From the NCBI RefSeq assembly GCF_024267655.1, contig NZ_CP100595.1:1-64000 (forward strand): DNA of 64,000 nucleotides, written 5' to 3'. A program made the translations under genes and the position numbers. This DNA is from Arcobacter roscoffensis (GTDB taxonomy: Bacteria > Campylobacterota > Campylobacteria > Campylobacterales > Arcobacteraceae). The notes under the pieces were generated by a model that was not told the origin of the DNA, searched no databases, and was given only the letters and a program-made list of their open reading frames with translations. Positions 20,067 through 28,482 of the stretch are shown here, piece after piece; positions within the stretch are counted from its first letter, which is position 1, and each line of letters begins with the position of its first letter.

Positions 20067-20558
20067 TTATTCAAACTCTTTTTCTATATTATGATAGTAC
20101 TTATTTACTTCATTGAATCCCTCAAGGAAGTATAAAAAGTGTCCAACTGTTCTTATCTCATCTTCTGTAATTTTACCTTTCATACTAGGCATTGTATCAA
20201 AGTGTCTTATTACAGCTTCTAGACATATAGTCTTTTTTATATCTGGATTATAAAGATAATCTACTAAGAAATCCCCTGTCTCCATAAGTTGAAACTCTAT
20301 ATCATCTTTACTTCCAATTTGGCTTTTAAGTCTATATGATATTTCATTTCCTGTAGGAGCTTTTAGATTTAATAGTTTGTTATCTTCTTCTACAAAGTTT
20401 TTCATAAGAAGTCCTATGTTCATAGACTTTTTATGACATTCACTACATTTATTATCAAATATTTGCTCGCCCTCATTATAAAGTTCCCTATCAAACTCAT
20501 CCGGTGGGGAAGCAAAAACAGCACTTATTAACACAAAAATAGTAAGCAATGTTTTCAT
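20067..20558 (-). CDS. Periplasmic c-type cytochrome
   Basis: Start chosen at MKTLLTIFVL (20558) because AAAGGAGAGAC lies just upstream; a longer in-frame start at 20591 would precede the ribosome site. The 163-aa product has a signal peptide ending near AVFASP and one haem-attachment motif CSECHKK (about residue 41). The methionine in HFDTMPSMKGKITEDEI is a likely axial ligand. First gene of the set with dienelactone hydrolase and DsrE. Confidence 0.8.
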   Translation of the reverse strand: MKTLLTIFVLISAVFASPPDEFDRELYNEGEQIFDNKCSECHKKSMNIGLLMKNFVEEDNKLLNLKAPTGNEISYRLKSQIGSKDDIEFQLMETGDFLVDYLYNPDIKKTICLEAVIRHFDTMPSMKGKITEDEIRTVGHFLYFLEGFNEVNKYYHNIEKEFE

Positions 20559-20669
20559 AGTCTCTCCTTTTTTAAATTCTAACATAAACATGAGTAAATT
20601 ACTATATTATATAGCTTCAAGGTATAAAAACATAAAATACGCGTATTAAATAGAAACAAGGATTTTATA

Positions 20670-20933
20670 ATGATAAAAGAAAAAGTAAAAGATTTTTTAG
20701 ATAAACAGTTAGTAGATTTTACAAACTTTAGGTATGAATTTGAAGAAGATGGTGAGTATTTATATGTTATGTTCAAAGAAGCCTTTGGAGAGCAAGTAGA
20801 TATTGAAACTACTTTTAAAATAATCAAAGATACTTTATATTTTCATTCTACATCATTTGGATGGAAAGCTGTAGAAAAAGGAAGTGGTAATAAGTTTTTT
20901 TGGATAGAAATAACTAAAGAGAGTAAAATATAG
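20670..20933 (+). CDS. Hypothetical protein (87 aa)
   Basis: Small acidic soluble protein, not recognised. Predicted alpha/beta with VKDFLDKQLVDFTNFRYEFEEDGEYLYV and a C-terminal FGWKAVEKGSGNKFFWIEI. Ribosome site AAGGAT lies seven bases before ATG. It has its own start region divergent from the cytochrome operon and sits 33 bases upstream of a VOC-fold gene. Confidence 0.6.
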   Translation: MIKEKVKDFLDKQLVDFTNFRYEFEEDGEYLYVMFKEAFGEQVDIETTFKIIKDTLYFHSTSFGWKAVEKGSGNKFFWIEITKESKI

Positions 20934-20972
20934 ATTTTTTGTAATGATATATAAAATTATAAGGCAATGACT

Positions 20973-21356
20973 ATGATAAATACTTCTCACTTAGACCATC
21001 TTGTTTTAACTGTAAAAGATATTCATAAAACAGTAGAATTTTATGAAAAAGCCTTAGGTATGAAAAAAGAGATTTTAAAAGAAAATCGAATAGCCTTAAA
21101 ATTTGGAAATTCTAAAATAAATCTTCATCAATTAGGAAAAGAGTTTGAGCCCAAAGCATTTAACGTAAAAACTGGAAGTGCTGATTTATGTTTTATTATT
21201 GATACACCAATAGTAGAAGCAAAAAAATATATCGAGTCTTTAGGTATTAAAATAGAAGAAGGAATAGTAAAAAGAACAGGAGCAAATGGCGAAATAAACT
21301 CTATTTATCTAAGAGATCCAGATAAAAATCTTATTGAACTTTCAAATTATCTCTAA
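20973..21356 (+). CDS. VOC-family (glyoxalase/dioxygenase fold) protein
   Basis: 127 aa. Start ATG 20973 is preferred over 20967 because the AAGG ribosome site lies eight bases before it and only two before the other. Two beta-alpha-beta-beta-beta modules are visible: HLDHLVLTVKDIHKTVEFYEKALGM and SADLCFIIDTPIVEAKKYIESLGI, ending in YLRDPDKNLIELSNY. Metal-ligand candidates are the first His and the final Glu. Substrate unknown. Confidence 0.82.
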   Translation: MINTSHLDHLVLTVKDIHKTVEFYEKALGMKKEILKENRIALKFGNSKINLHQLGKEFEPKAFNVKTGSADLCFIIDTPIVEAKKYIESLGIKIEEGIVKRTGANGEINSIYLRDPDKNLIELSNYL

Positions 21357-21404
21357 AGTTAAAAGTACTTGACTTATGTACAAAAAATGTGATATATTCT
21401 TTCC

Positions 21405-21420
21405 TTGACTGTATAGTCAA
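21405..21420. promoter_or_regulatory. Palindromic operator before the AEC transporter
   Basis: TTGACT-GTAT-AGTCAA is a perfect 6-bp inverted repeat just downstream of a promoter-like TTGACT (21369-21374), 18-bp spacer, TATATT (21393-21398). It therefore overlaps the expected transcription start and looks like a repressor site. The regulator is not identified. Confidence 0.5.
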
Positions 21421-21434
21421 AATTAGGAGAGAAT

Positions 21435-22361
21435 ATGTCACTGTTTTTTATAATCTTACTTAAGATTTTTCCACTTTATATAAATATAGTTTTAGGTTAT
21501 GTAGCCACTAAGTTTTTAGATGTAAAAAGAGAGTCAATAGCTAATGTATTGATTTATATTTTAGGCCCTATTGTTGTATTTTCAGCAACACTTAGTGTTA
21601 AAATAGATTTATCAATTCTGTTTTTACCTGTCTTTTTATATCTGTTTTGCTCTATTATTGCCTTTTTGTCTCTATTTATCTGGGGTAAATCATGGAATGA
21701 CCCAACAGGAAATATCTTAGCTTTTAGTGCAGGAACGGGAAATACTGGATATTTTGGTATTCCTTTAGCGATTATATTTTTTCCTCCCCATTTAGCAGAT
21801 ATCTATATCTTTACTGTTTTAGCTTCTCTTTTATATGAAAGTACAAGTGGTTTTTATGTAACTGCAAAAGGAAACTTTACTGTAAAACAATCAATTCAAA
21901 AGATGTTGAGACTTCCTATTTTATATGCATTTATTTTAGGTATTATTTGTAACTTAATAGGGGTTCAAATACCTGAGGCTATTAGTGCTTATACTGGACA
22001 GTTTAAAGGTGCTTATGGAATCTTAGGAATGATGATGCTTGGTATGGGTCTTATTGGTCTTCAAAGGGGAAGTGATTTAGATGCTAAGTTTATCTCTATT
22101 ACTTTTATTTTGAAGTTTATTTTCTGGCCTTTAGCAATGCTTGCTGTAATTTACATAGACAAAACATATATTATGTTTTTAAATGAAGATTTATATAAAG
22201 TACTATTTTTGTTCTCAATAGTTCCACTTGCAGGAAACACAGTAACCCTAGCAGTACTTTTAAATGCAAAGCCTCAAAAGGCAAGCTTTACAGTGATTTT
22301 AAGTACTATAGTTTCTATTCTTTATATACCTATAGTTCTTGCTTTATATGGAGGTTTTTAA
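21435..22361 (+). CDS. AEC-family transporter
   Basis: Inner-membrane protein of 308 aa with about ten hydrophobic helices, matching the auxin-efflux-carrier family: VLIYILGPIVVFSATL, the conserved FSAGTGNTGYFGIPLAI near residues 99-115, and GMMMLGMGLIGL near 198. Members export or import organic acids and similar compounds; substrate unknown. Start follows TTAGGAGAG. A palindromic operator overlaps its promoter. Confidence 0.85.
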   Translation: MSLFFIILLKIFPLYINIVLGYVATKFLDVKRESIANVLIYILGPIVVFSATLSVKIDLSILFLPVFLYLFCSIIAFLSLFIWGKSWNDPTGNILAFSAGTGNTGYFGIPLAIIFFPPHLADIYIFTVLASLLYESTSGFYVTAKGNFTVKQSIQKMLRLPILYAFILGIICNLIGVQIPEAISAYTGQFKGAYGILGMMMLGMGLIGLQRGSDLDAKFISITFILKFIFWPLAMLAVIYIDKTYIMFLNEDLYKVLFLFSIVPLAGNTVTLAVLLNAKPQKASFTVILSTIVSILYIPIVLALYGGF

Positions 22362-22387
22362 ATAAAAGAGCAAAAGCTCTTTTATTT
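22360..22387. terminator. Bidirectional terminator
   Basis: AAATAAAAGAGC (22360-22371), AAAA loop, GCTCTTTTATTT (22376-22387): a perfect 12-bp stem joining the 3' ends of the AEC transporter and hcp. Confidence 0.85.
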
Positions 22388-23711
22388 ATGCAATAAGAAG
22401 TTTTTGTAAGTCATCTTTTGCATTAGTAGTAAGTGTAAGATTAAATGTTTCTGATAAAAAATTATAAATATCTTCATTTACAAATTGTGGAGGTTTTGGT
22501 CCTAAATAGATATTTTTTACACCTAGTGAGAATAAAGCAAGTAAAATAATCACAGCTTTTTGTTCCATCCAAGATAATACAATTGATACAGGTAAATCAT
22601 TTATTGGTGTATTTAGTGCCTCACTTAAAGCTTTTGCAATTTCAACAGCACCATTTGAATCATTACATTGTCCTAGGTCTAAGTATCTTGGAATTCCAGT
22701 ATCTTCTATCTCTCCAAAATCAATATCATTGAATCTAAATTTACCACATGAAGAAGTTAAAATAACTGTATCTTTTGGTAAAGACTCAGTTAGTTCCCTA
22801 TAGTACTCACCTGGCTTTCCAGGGGCATCACATCCAGCAACTACAAAGAATTGTTTGATTTTACCCTCTTCTAAAGCTTTTAGAATTTGAGGTGCTAAAG
22901 TAAGAACTGTTTTATAGTGATGTCCTGTTGTTAAAGTACTATCTTCATTTAAATCAACACCATTTGCATCAGGGCAAGATAAAGTTTTTTCTATTAATTC
23001 ATCAAAATTATAATCAAGAATAGGAGTTGAACCTTCAATACCAACTATTTTATGTGTAAATACTCTATCAAGGTAAGAACAGTTTTTCTTTGGTGGTACA
23101 ATACAGTTTGTATTTACTACAAATGTTCCTGTGAATTTTTCCATAAGTTTGGCTTGATCAAACCAAGCTTTTCCTACATTTCCTTTTAAGTGTTTAAACT
23201 TTCTTAACTCTGGGTAAGCATGTGCTGGTAACATTTCCGAGTGCGTATATACGTTAATACCTTTACCTTCTGTAGCAATAAGTAGTTTCTCAAAAAACTC
23301 TAAGTCATGTCCTGAAACTAAAATAGCTTTTCCTTCTACCTTGTTTTGAGAAACTTTTACAGGTGTTGGAATACCAAATTTATTAGTATGTGCATTTGAT
23401 AGTCTATCCATAACTTTAACCCCTGCACTACCTATTTTCATTAGCTGATTAATATGGTCTTGGAAATTAAAGTTTACATTTGTAAGTGTAAAATATAGTG
23501 TCTCAGACATTACATCATCAATCTCTTTTGTAAGTTCTGGTTTAAAGGTATTTAAATGCTCTCTATAGGCACTAAGACCCTTAAGCCCAAAAATCATAAT
23601 ATCTTGTAGTCTAGCTAAGTTTTCATCCTTACCACAAGTTCCAACTGTTGCACCTGTACTACCACAACCACCTTTTTGACTCATTTCACATTGGTAACAA
23701 AACATACTCAT
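22386..23711 (-). CDS. hcp: Hybrid cluster protein (hydroxylamine/NO reductase), short class
   Basis: Fe-S/hybrid cluster enzyme involved in nitrosative stress. 441 aa with N-terminal cluster cysteines C5, C8, C16 and C26 and hybrid-cluster ligand motifs NTNCIVPPKKNC, VAGCDAPGKPGEYY, SSCGKFRF and DLGQCNDS. It is about 100 residues shorter than class I/II Hcp. The missing part is the central helical domain, as in class III enzymes, so it is not truncated. An FNR-type palindrome lies 71 bases upstream. Confidence 0.92.
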   Translation of the reverse strand: MSMFCYQCEMSQKGGCGSTGATVGTCGKDENLARLQDIMIFGLKGLSAYREHLNTFKPELTKEIDDVMSETLYFTLTNVNFNFQDHINQLMKIGSAGVKVMDRLSNAHTNKFGIPTPVKVSQNKVEGKAILVSGHDLEFFEKLLIATEGKGINVYTHSEMLPAHAYPELRKFKHLKGNVGKAWFDQAKLMEKFTGTFVVNTNCIVPPKKNCSYLDRVFTHKIVGIEGSTPILDYNFDELIEKTLSCPDANGVDLNEDSTLTTGHHYKTVLTLAPQILKALEEGKIKQFFVVAGCDAPGKPGEYYRELTESLPKDTVILTSSCGKFRFNDIDFGEIEDTGIPRYLDLGQCNDSNGAVEIAKALSEALNTPINDLPVSIVLSWMEQKAVIILLALFSLGVKNIYLGPKPPQFVNEDIYNFLSETFNLTLTTNAKDDLQKLLIA

Positions 23712-23781
23712 GTTATAAATCCTTTTTTATTTTGTATTTTAAAAATTTGAGGAATTATATGAGCTTTAATTGATAAATACA

Positions 23782-23795
23782 TTGATATAAATCAA
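23782..23795. promoter_or_regulatory. FNR/CRP-family binding site upstream of hcp
   Basis: TTGAT-ATAA-ATCAA is a perfect match to the TTGAT-N4-ATCAA box of FNR-type regulators. It lies 71 bases before the hcp start and 72 before the divergent histidine kinase. hcp is commonly controlled by such regulators in response to NO or oxygen limitation. Confidence 0.7.
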
Positions 23796-23866
23796 TGAAT
23801 AAAAATAACTATTGTTTTCAATTTCTGTTTATTGTAGAATAAATGTATAAATAATTAGGATATTCA

Positions 23867-25237
23867 ATGATTTATAAAAACACATATAAAAAGCGTATTA
23901 TACTTTTTATAATATTAGCTATCTTATCTTTTTTTATATCTGTATTTTTAATTATAAATATAAATAAAAATATTAGTAAACATAAACATATTGAAGAAAA
24001 TATTGTTTTATCTCAAAAAATAAAATATTATGATGAAGTTCTTACTATGTCTTCAAGAATGGCTTTATATCAAGATACTTTATATTGGAATAATAGATAT
24101 TACAAGTATGTCCAAAAACTTGATGAGGTAATAAATCAAATAAAACAAAATATGCCCATTGTAAGACAAGAGCTAAAAAAAGTTGATAAAGCAAATATGA
24201 AATTAGTAGAGCTTGAAGAAAAAGCTTTAGAATATGCTATGAATAAAAAGTATGAACTTGCAAAAGGTTTTCTTTTTTCAAAAGAGTATGAAGAATCAAA
24301 AAGTATTTATCAAAAGGCATTAGATAAAGCACTACTTTTATTAGAAATAGAAGTTAAAGAACTTGAAGAAAAATTTCAAAGGGATATTTTACTTTCATCT
24401 TTTGTGACACTATTTTTTATAGCTTTAATTTTGATTTTCTCATACTATATTTTTAAATATCTTATTAATTATAATAAGACTTTAGAAAAAGAAGTAAAAG
24501 AGCAAGTAAAAAAAGCAAATAAAAAAGATTTACTTTTAATAGAGCAGTCAAAATTAGCTTCAATGGGAGAAATGCTTGAAAGTATCGCTCATCAATGGAG
24601 ACAGCCATTATCTTCTATTAGTACTTCTGTATCAGGAATAAGACTTAAAAAGAGTTTTAATGAGTTAGATGATGAAGTTTTAGAGTATTCATTAAGTTCT
24701 ATTGCACGTGCTACAAATCATTTATCAACAACTATTGATGTATTTAGACAGTTTTACAAGGATGATTCTCTTAAAGAGTTTAGTTTAAAACAAATGCTTT
24801 TAAAAGTACAAGCACTTCTTAGTTCGAAGTTTAAGCATAAAGATATTTTGTTTTTAGATGAAAGTATAGATTATAAAGTAATTGGTAGAGAAAACGAACT
24901 TGTACAAGTGATTATAAATATAATCTCAAATGCAATTGATGAACTAGAACAGCTTGAAAAAACCAAACTTATAAAAATCCAAACACTTCAAAAAAATGAA
25001 TTTATTAGCTTAGAAATTATAGATAATGCAGGAGGAATAGATGATGCTATCTTAGATAAGGTTTTTGATTATAAGTTTAGTACTAAAAAAGATAAAAATG
25101 GTACAGGTATAGGCTTATATATGAGTAAACTTATTATGGAAAAAGCAAAGGGATTTATTAGTGTAAGAAATATGAAGTTTGAGTATGAAAACGAACTTCA
25201 AGTAGGTGCATGTTTTAAACTTGATATAAAAAAATAG
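23867..25237 (+). CDS. Membrane sensor histidine kinase
   Basis: 456 aa. Two membrane segments (about residues 8-30 and 175-195) flank a helical periplasmic sensor domain rich in Lys/Glu. The kinase core has the H-box LASMGEMLESIAHQWRQPLSSI with the phospho-acceptor His near 242, N-box QVIINIISNAIDEL, and G-boxes DNAGGIDDAI and GTGIGLYMSKLIM. No response regulator is adjacent, so it is an orphan here. It is divergent from hcp with the FNR-type box between them. Confidence 0.88.
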   Translation: MIYKNTYKKRIILFIILAILSFFISVFLIININKNISKHKHIEENIVLSQKIKYYDEVLTMSSRMALYQDTLYWNNRYYKYVQKLDEVINQIKQNMPIVRQELKKVDKANMKLVELEEKALEYAMNKKYELAKGFLFSKEYEESKSIYQKALDKALLLLEIEVKELEEKFQRDILLSSFVTLFFIALILIFSYYIFKYLINYNKTLEKEVKEQVKKANKKDLLLIEQSKLASMGEMLESIAHQWRQPLSSISTSVSGIRLKKSFNELDDEVLEYSLSSIARATNHLSTTIDVFRQFYKDDSLKEFSLKQMLLKVQALLSSKFKHKDILFLDESIDYKVIGRENELVQVIINIISNAIDELEQLEKTKLIKIQTLQKNEFISLEIIDNAGGIDDAILDKVFDYKFSTKKDKNGTGIGLYMSKLIMEKAKGFISVRNMKFEYENELQVGACFKLDIKK

Positions 25238-25260
25238 TATTTATGCACCTATTTTATGTT

Positions 25261-25566
25261 TTAAAGAAAATTAGACTTGCTAAGTTTACTTAATTCTTCG
25301 TTTATCTCAAAGATTTTGCTTTTAATATCTGTATATCCAAAAGATTCAAGTCTTGTTGTGTGTTTTTCTAAATATTTTTTTGCATCATCAAGATTATCAA
25401 AAAGATAAATTCCACCAGCTTCTTTTGCATCTTTATTTTCAGTCCATAATTTAAATATTAATCCATTTTCATTTGCTATATCTTTTGCTAAATCACTCAT
25501 AGCAGCAGTTAATTCATCACCAAAAGGTCCTTCATGAGGAAAGTCAATCTGCATAAGGTATTTCAT
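25261..25566 (-). CDS. YdhR-like putative monooxygenase
   Basis: 101-aa ferredoxin-like-fold protein with the YdhR pattern: MQIDFPHEGPFGDE at the N-terminus and GLIFKLWTENKDAKEAGGIYLFDNLDDAKKYLEKH near residues 35-70. Relatives are dimeric cofactor-free putative monooxygenases. Start follows AAAGGAG. It is divergent from a MarR-type gene with a palindromic operator between, so it is the likely regulated target. Confidence 0.82.
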   Translation of the reverse strand: MKYLMQIDFPHEGPFGDELTAAMSDLAKDIANENGLIFKLWTENKDAKEAGGIYLFDNLDDAKKYLEKHTTRLESFGYTDIKSKIFEINEELSKLSKSNFL

Positions 25567-25586
25567 GTTATACTCCTTTAAATTTA

Positions 25587-25606
25587 TTAGTGTAAGTTTA
25601 CACTAA
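25587..25606. promoter_or_regulatory. MarR-type operator between ydhR-like and marR-like genes
   Basis: TTAGTGTAA-GT-TTACACTAA is a perfect 9-bp inverted repeat with a two-base centre. It lies 21 bases from the YdhR-like start and 31 from the MarR-like start. Size and symmetry fit a MarR dimer site. Confidence 0.7.
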
Positions 25607-25636
25607 AACTATACTTATGTCAACTAGGTTTACAAA

Positions 25637-26065
25637 ATGTCAATATGTTTTTTATCTTTAGAAACAAGCAAGGTTTTTAATGAGTTAATTTTAAAAGAGT
25701 TAGAAGAAGTTGGTTTTTCTGGTCTTTCAAGCTCTCTTATAACTATTTTTCCTTATATAAAAGAGTATGAAAATATTTCTATTTCAAATTTAGCAAAAAA
25801 GCTTGGATATTCAAGACAAGCCATGCACAAAAATTTAAAAAAACTAGAAGATTTAGGCTATCTTAGCTTTTCTCAAGAGTTAAATAAAAAAGAAAAAACA
25901 GTAATATTAACTAAAAAAAGTGAAAGCTTAATAAGCAAAGCAAATGAGTTTATCCAAAAGATTCAAGATGAACTTTGTAGTACCTTAGGAAAAGAAGAGT
26001 TAGATAAATATATAAAAACTCAAAATGTAATTTATGAGTTTTTAGAAACAAAAAATAAGGCTTAA
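25637..26065 (+). CDS. MarR-family transcriptional regulator
   Basis: 142 aa with a winged helix: ISISNLAKKLGYSRQAMHKNLKKLEDLGYLSFSQ near residues 49-82, followed by the wing KKEKTVILTKKSE and a C-terminal dimerisation helix. Probable repressor of itself and the divergent YdhR-like gene through the operator at 25587-25606. The ligand is unknown. Confidence 0.85.
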   Translation: MSICFLSLETSKVFNELILKELEEVGFSGLSSSLITIFPYIKEYENISISNLAKKLGYSRQAMHKNLKKLEDLGYLSFSQELNKKEKTVILTKKSESLISKANEFIQKIQDELCSTLGKEELDKYIKTQNVIYEFLETKNKA

Positions 26066-26228
26066 GAAGTCTTATTTCTTATTAAAATACACTTTATTTA
26101 AAATCTTCAAACTATTTTTTCTTCCAAGCTAATATTTGTCTTAAAAAAACTCACTATTACAGTTATTTTTTATAAATTTTATATATAATATAGTTTTTAA
26201 ATAATCTACCTATTTTAGGGAGTAAAAT

Positions 26229-27062
26229 ATGTCATTTGGTACAAAGATTTTTTCGTTATTATTTATCTTAATAGCTCTAATAGTTTATACTGTAGCTAGT
26301 TTTGATTATAACAAAGTACAAGATAGTTCAGGTCAAGCTATAAGTACAAATGAGAAGCTTATAGACTTCGATACAAAAGTTATTATAAACTATATTGAAG
26401 AAGTAAAAAACAAAGCCCTAAAAATTAAAGATGAACTATTAAAAGATAGTTTAGACTCAAAGCCACAAGTTGAATTGAATAAAGTGGATAAGATCGTAGA
26501 AAATGAACAAAAAATTCAAGATAAGTTAACTGTTGATGATAATATGGCAGATGAAGAGGCAATGCAAGATAATGAAGATCAAGTAGAAGAAAGTCAAGAA
26601 AATTCTCAAGAAGAAGCTAAAGAACAGCCTGTAATTGAAGAGACTTTACAAGAAGAAACTCTAGAAGAAGAGCAAGTGCCTGTGCTAACATCAGAAGAAA
26701 TACAAGAACAAATAAATGCTATTTTAAAAGATAATAAAATTATATTTAAAAGAGGAAGTGCGGATATCGCAAAAAACTCTTTTTCAAGTGTACAAAAAGT
26801 ATCAGATATTTTAAAAGAACATGAAAATATAAAAGTAGAAATTGCAGGACATACAGATTCAAGAGGAAGAGCTTCATTAAACTTAAGAATATCACAAGAT
26901 AGAGCAAATAGTGTTAAAAAAGCATTAGGTTCATTAGGTATTAGTGATAATAGATTAAAAGCAGTTGGTTATGGAGAGAAATTTCCAATAGCAAAAGATG
27001 ATAAAAACGGCTTATCTGAAATAAACAGAAGAGTTGAAATAAATATAATAGGAGAAAATTAA
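26229..27062 (+). CDS. OmpA-family protein
   Basis: 277 aa with one N-terminal membrane anchor (residues 7-25), a long acidic Glu/Gln-rich linker (about 90-155) and a C-terminal OmpA-like peptidoglycan-binding domain: NKIIFKRGSADIAKNSF, VEIAGHTDSRGRASLNLRISQDRANSVKKAL and GYGEKFPIAKDDKNGLSEINRRVEI. It is probably inner-membrane anchored rather than a barrel. Start follows TAGGGAGT. It overlaps the next gene by one base. Confidence 0.88.
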   Translation: MSFGTKIFSLLFILIALIVYTVASFDYNKVQDSSGQAISTNEKLIDFDTKVIINYIEEVKNKALKIKDELLKDSLDSKPQVELNKVDKIVENEQKIQDKLTVDDNMADEEAMQDNEDQVEESQENSQEEAKEQPVIEETLQEETLEEEQVPVLTSEEIQEQINAILKDNKIIFKRGSADIAKNSFSSVQKVSDILKEHENIKVEIAGHTDSRGRASLNLRISQDRANSVKKALGSLGISDNRLKAVGYGEKFPIAKDDKNGLSEINRRVEINIIGEN

Positions 27063-27559
27063 TGTTTGAAATAGCTTCTTTAATTGTACTAAATTTAGTC
27101 ATAGCAGCATTTGTAGGTCTTTTAATAGGCTTCATGCTAGGTAGAGCTTCAAAGGCTTCATACACACCACCTGTGGATAACACAGAAAGTATGGATGATG
27201 GTGCTGGTTTAAAACCAAATGCAAGAAGATCAAATATTAATCCTATATTCAAAAAAAATTCAAGTGTTGATAACAAACCTTTAATTTTATCAAGCCCTAA
27301 ACAATCAGGGAAGGATAATCTTAAAAAGATAAAAGGTATTAACAGTAAAATTGAAGAAGATTTAAATAAAATTGGAATTTTCCATTTTGAACAAATTGCT
27401 AAATGGACAAGTAAAAATTGTGATTGGATAGAAGAGTTTTTACAACTTCCAAGATGTGTTAAAAAATACCAATGGGTTGACCAAGCTAGAATTTTAGCTT
27501 CAGGAAAAGAAACAGTATATTCTCAAAAAGTAGAGGATAATGAAGTAGAAGTTGATTAA
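27062..27559 (+). CDS. Membrane-anchored helix-hairpin-helix protein
   Basis: 165 aa: one N-terminal membrane segment (residues 5-27, with GLLIGFMLGRAS), a low-complexity linker, then a HhH-like domain at about 98-145 (DNLKKIKGINSKIEEDLNKIGI, FHFEQIAKWT, QWVDQARILASG). The pattern resembles the predicted 5' nuclease-like/NuoE-associated HhH proteins (COG3743). Translationally coupled to the OmpA-family gene, suggesting an envelope-associated function; the exact role is unknown. Confidence 0.7.
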   Translation: MFEIASLIVLNLVIAAFVGLLIGFMLGRASKASYTPPVDNTESMDDGAGLKPNARRSNINPIFKKNSSVDNKPLILSSPKQSGKDNLKKIKGINSKIEEDLNKIGIFHFEQIAKWTSKNCDWIEEFLQLPRCVKKYQWVDQARILASGKETVYSQKVEDNEVEVD

Positions 27560-27582
27560 TATAACTAGATCTCTAGTTATAT
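27559..27582. terminator. Palindromic bidirectional terminator
   Basis: ATATAACTAGA (27559-27569), TC, TCTAGTTATAT (27572-27582): a perfect 11-bp stem immediately after the HhH gene and before the 3' end of the convergent transglycosylase. Confidence 0.7.
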
Positions 27583-27600
27583 TTAATCTACTTTATAAGT

Positions 27601-28098
27601 TTAAACCTTAGCAGCTCTTAATTTTCTAATAATTGAAGCTATATCTCTTGAGTATTTTCTAGCTCTTTTAGAGTTGTAACTCCATCCGCCATTATAACTA
27701 CTCCAAACTCTTCTCCAATCATTTTTATGAACTTTTTTCCAGTATTTAAGCTCAGCAATTGCATTTTTTGTGGCAAATTCGAAGTCTGAAATAAGTTTCA
27801 TAGCGTATCTATTTCTATTCCATGAAGTATCTCTTACTTTTTCTCTGCTTATAACAGTTTTAATATTTGCTTGGTATAAGCCAAAGTCTTTACTATTAAC
27901 ATTTACAAGGTACTTACCTATAGAAGACTCTTTAATAGCTATAGCCATAAGTGAGTAGCTAAGACCATACTTAGCGCCTTGTTGTTTAATTAATTTTAGC
28001 ATTTTAATATCTTCCTTCGATAGTTTTGAAGGATTAAAGTTAGTTGCGAAGATATTGCTAATTAACAGTGAAACAAATAGAATTATTTTCAAATTCAT
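27601..28098 (-). CDS. Lytic transglycosylase (SLT-like) protein
   Basis: Exported 165-aa protein with a signal peptide ending near ISNIFATN. The catalytic-region motif AIAIKESSIGKYLVNVNSKDFGLYQ (near residues 50-75) fits the SLT lysozyme-like fold with Glu as general acid, and WRRVWSSYNGGW near 130 is the typical late motif. Cleaves peptidoglycan glycan strands. A consensus promoter precedes it. Confidence 0.82.
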   Translation of the reverse strand: MNLKIILFVSLLISNIFATNFNPSKLSKEDIKMLKLIKQQGAKYGLSYSLMAIAIKESSIGKYLVNVNSKDFGLYQANIKTVISREKVRDTSWNRNRYAMKLISDFEFATKNAIAELKYWKKVHKNDWRRVWSSYNGGWSYNSKRARKYSRDIASIIRKLRAAKV

Positions 28099-28135
28099 TA
28101 AGGTTCTCCTTTATTTTCACTTAATTTTGGCGCGC

Positions 28136-28164
28136 ATTATATATAAAATAGAATTATTTGTCAA
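28136..28164 (-). promoter_or_regulatory. Sigma-70 promoter of the transglycosylase gene
   Basis: Minus strand: TTGACA (28164-28159), 17-bp spacer, TATAAT (28141-28136), 38 bases before the ATG. Both hexamers match the consensus exactly. Confidence 0.75.
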
Positions 28165-28260
28165 ATTCTAACTATAAATTACTTGTTTTATGCCTTAATT
28201 TAATCTAGTATTTAGCTTTTAAGAATATAATTCCGAAAAAATTTTAACGAGTTATAAAAA

Positions 28261-28470
28261 TTGGAAAAAAGAGAATTTAAGAAAACAATAAAAGAAATAG
28301 GTTTCTCTTCACAGAAGAGTTTTGCAGAAAATATAGGTGTAAAAGCAACGACTTTTACAACATATAAAAGTATACCAAGTCATATAGAAAGAATTGTAAA
28401 TATGGCATTAATGGCTAAAAAAAATGGTATTCCTTTTGAAGAAATCAAAGAAGCTATGAAGATAGATTAA
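28261..28470 (+). CDS. Small HTH-like protein (69 aa)
   Basis: TTG start. The segment SSQKSFAENIGVKATTFTTYKSIPSHIERIV resembles a compact helix-turn-helix of XRE or phage-repressor type, but the protein is too short for a sure call. The C-terminus is charged. The ribosome site is weak (AACGAG). Convergent with the LMW-PTP gene. Confidence 0.55.
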   Translation: MEKREFKKTIKEIGFSSQKSFAENIGVKATTFTTYKSIPSHIERIVNMALMAKKNGIPFEEIKEAMKID

Positions 28471-28482
28471 TAAATCTATCTT

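Noticed and set aside
22386-23711. Truncated Hcp
   Set aside because: Shorter than class I/II enzymes, but all cluster-ligand motifs are present and the missing part is internal, as in class III.
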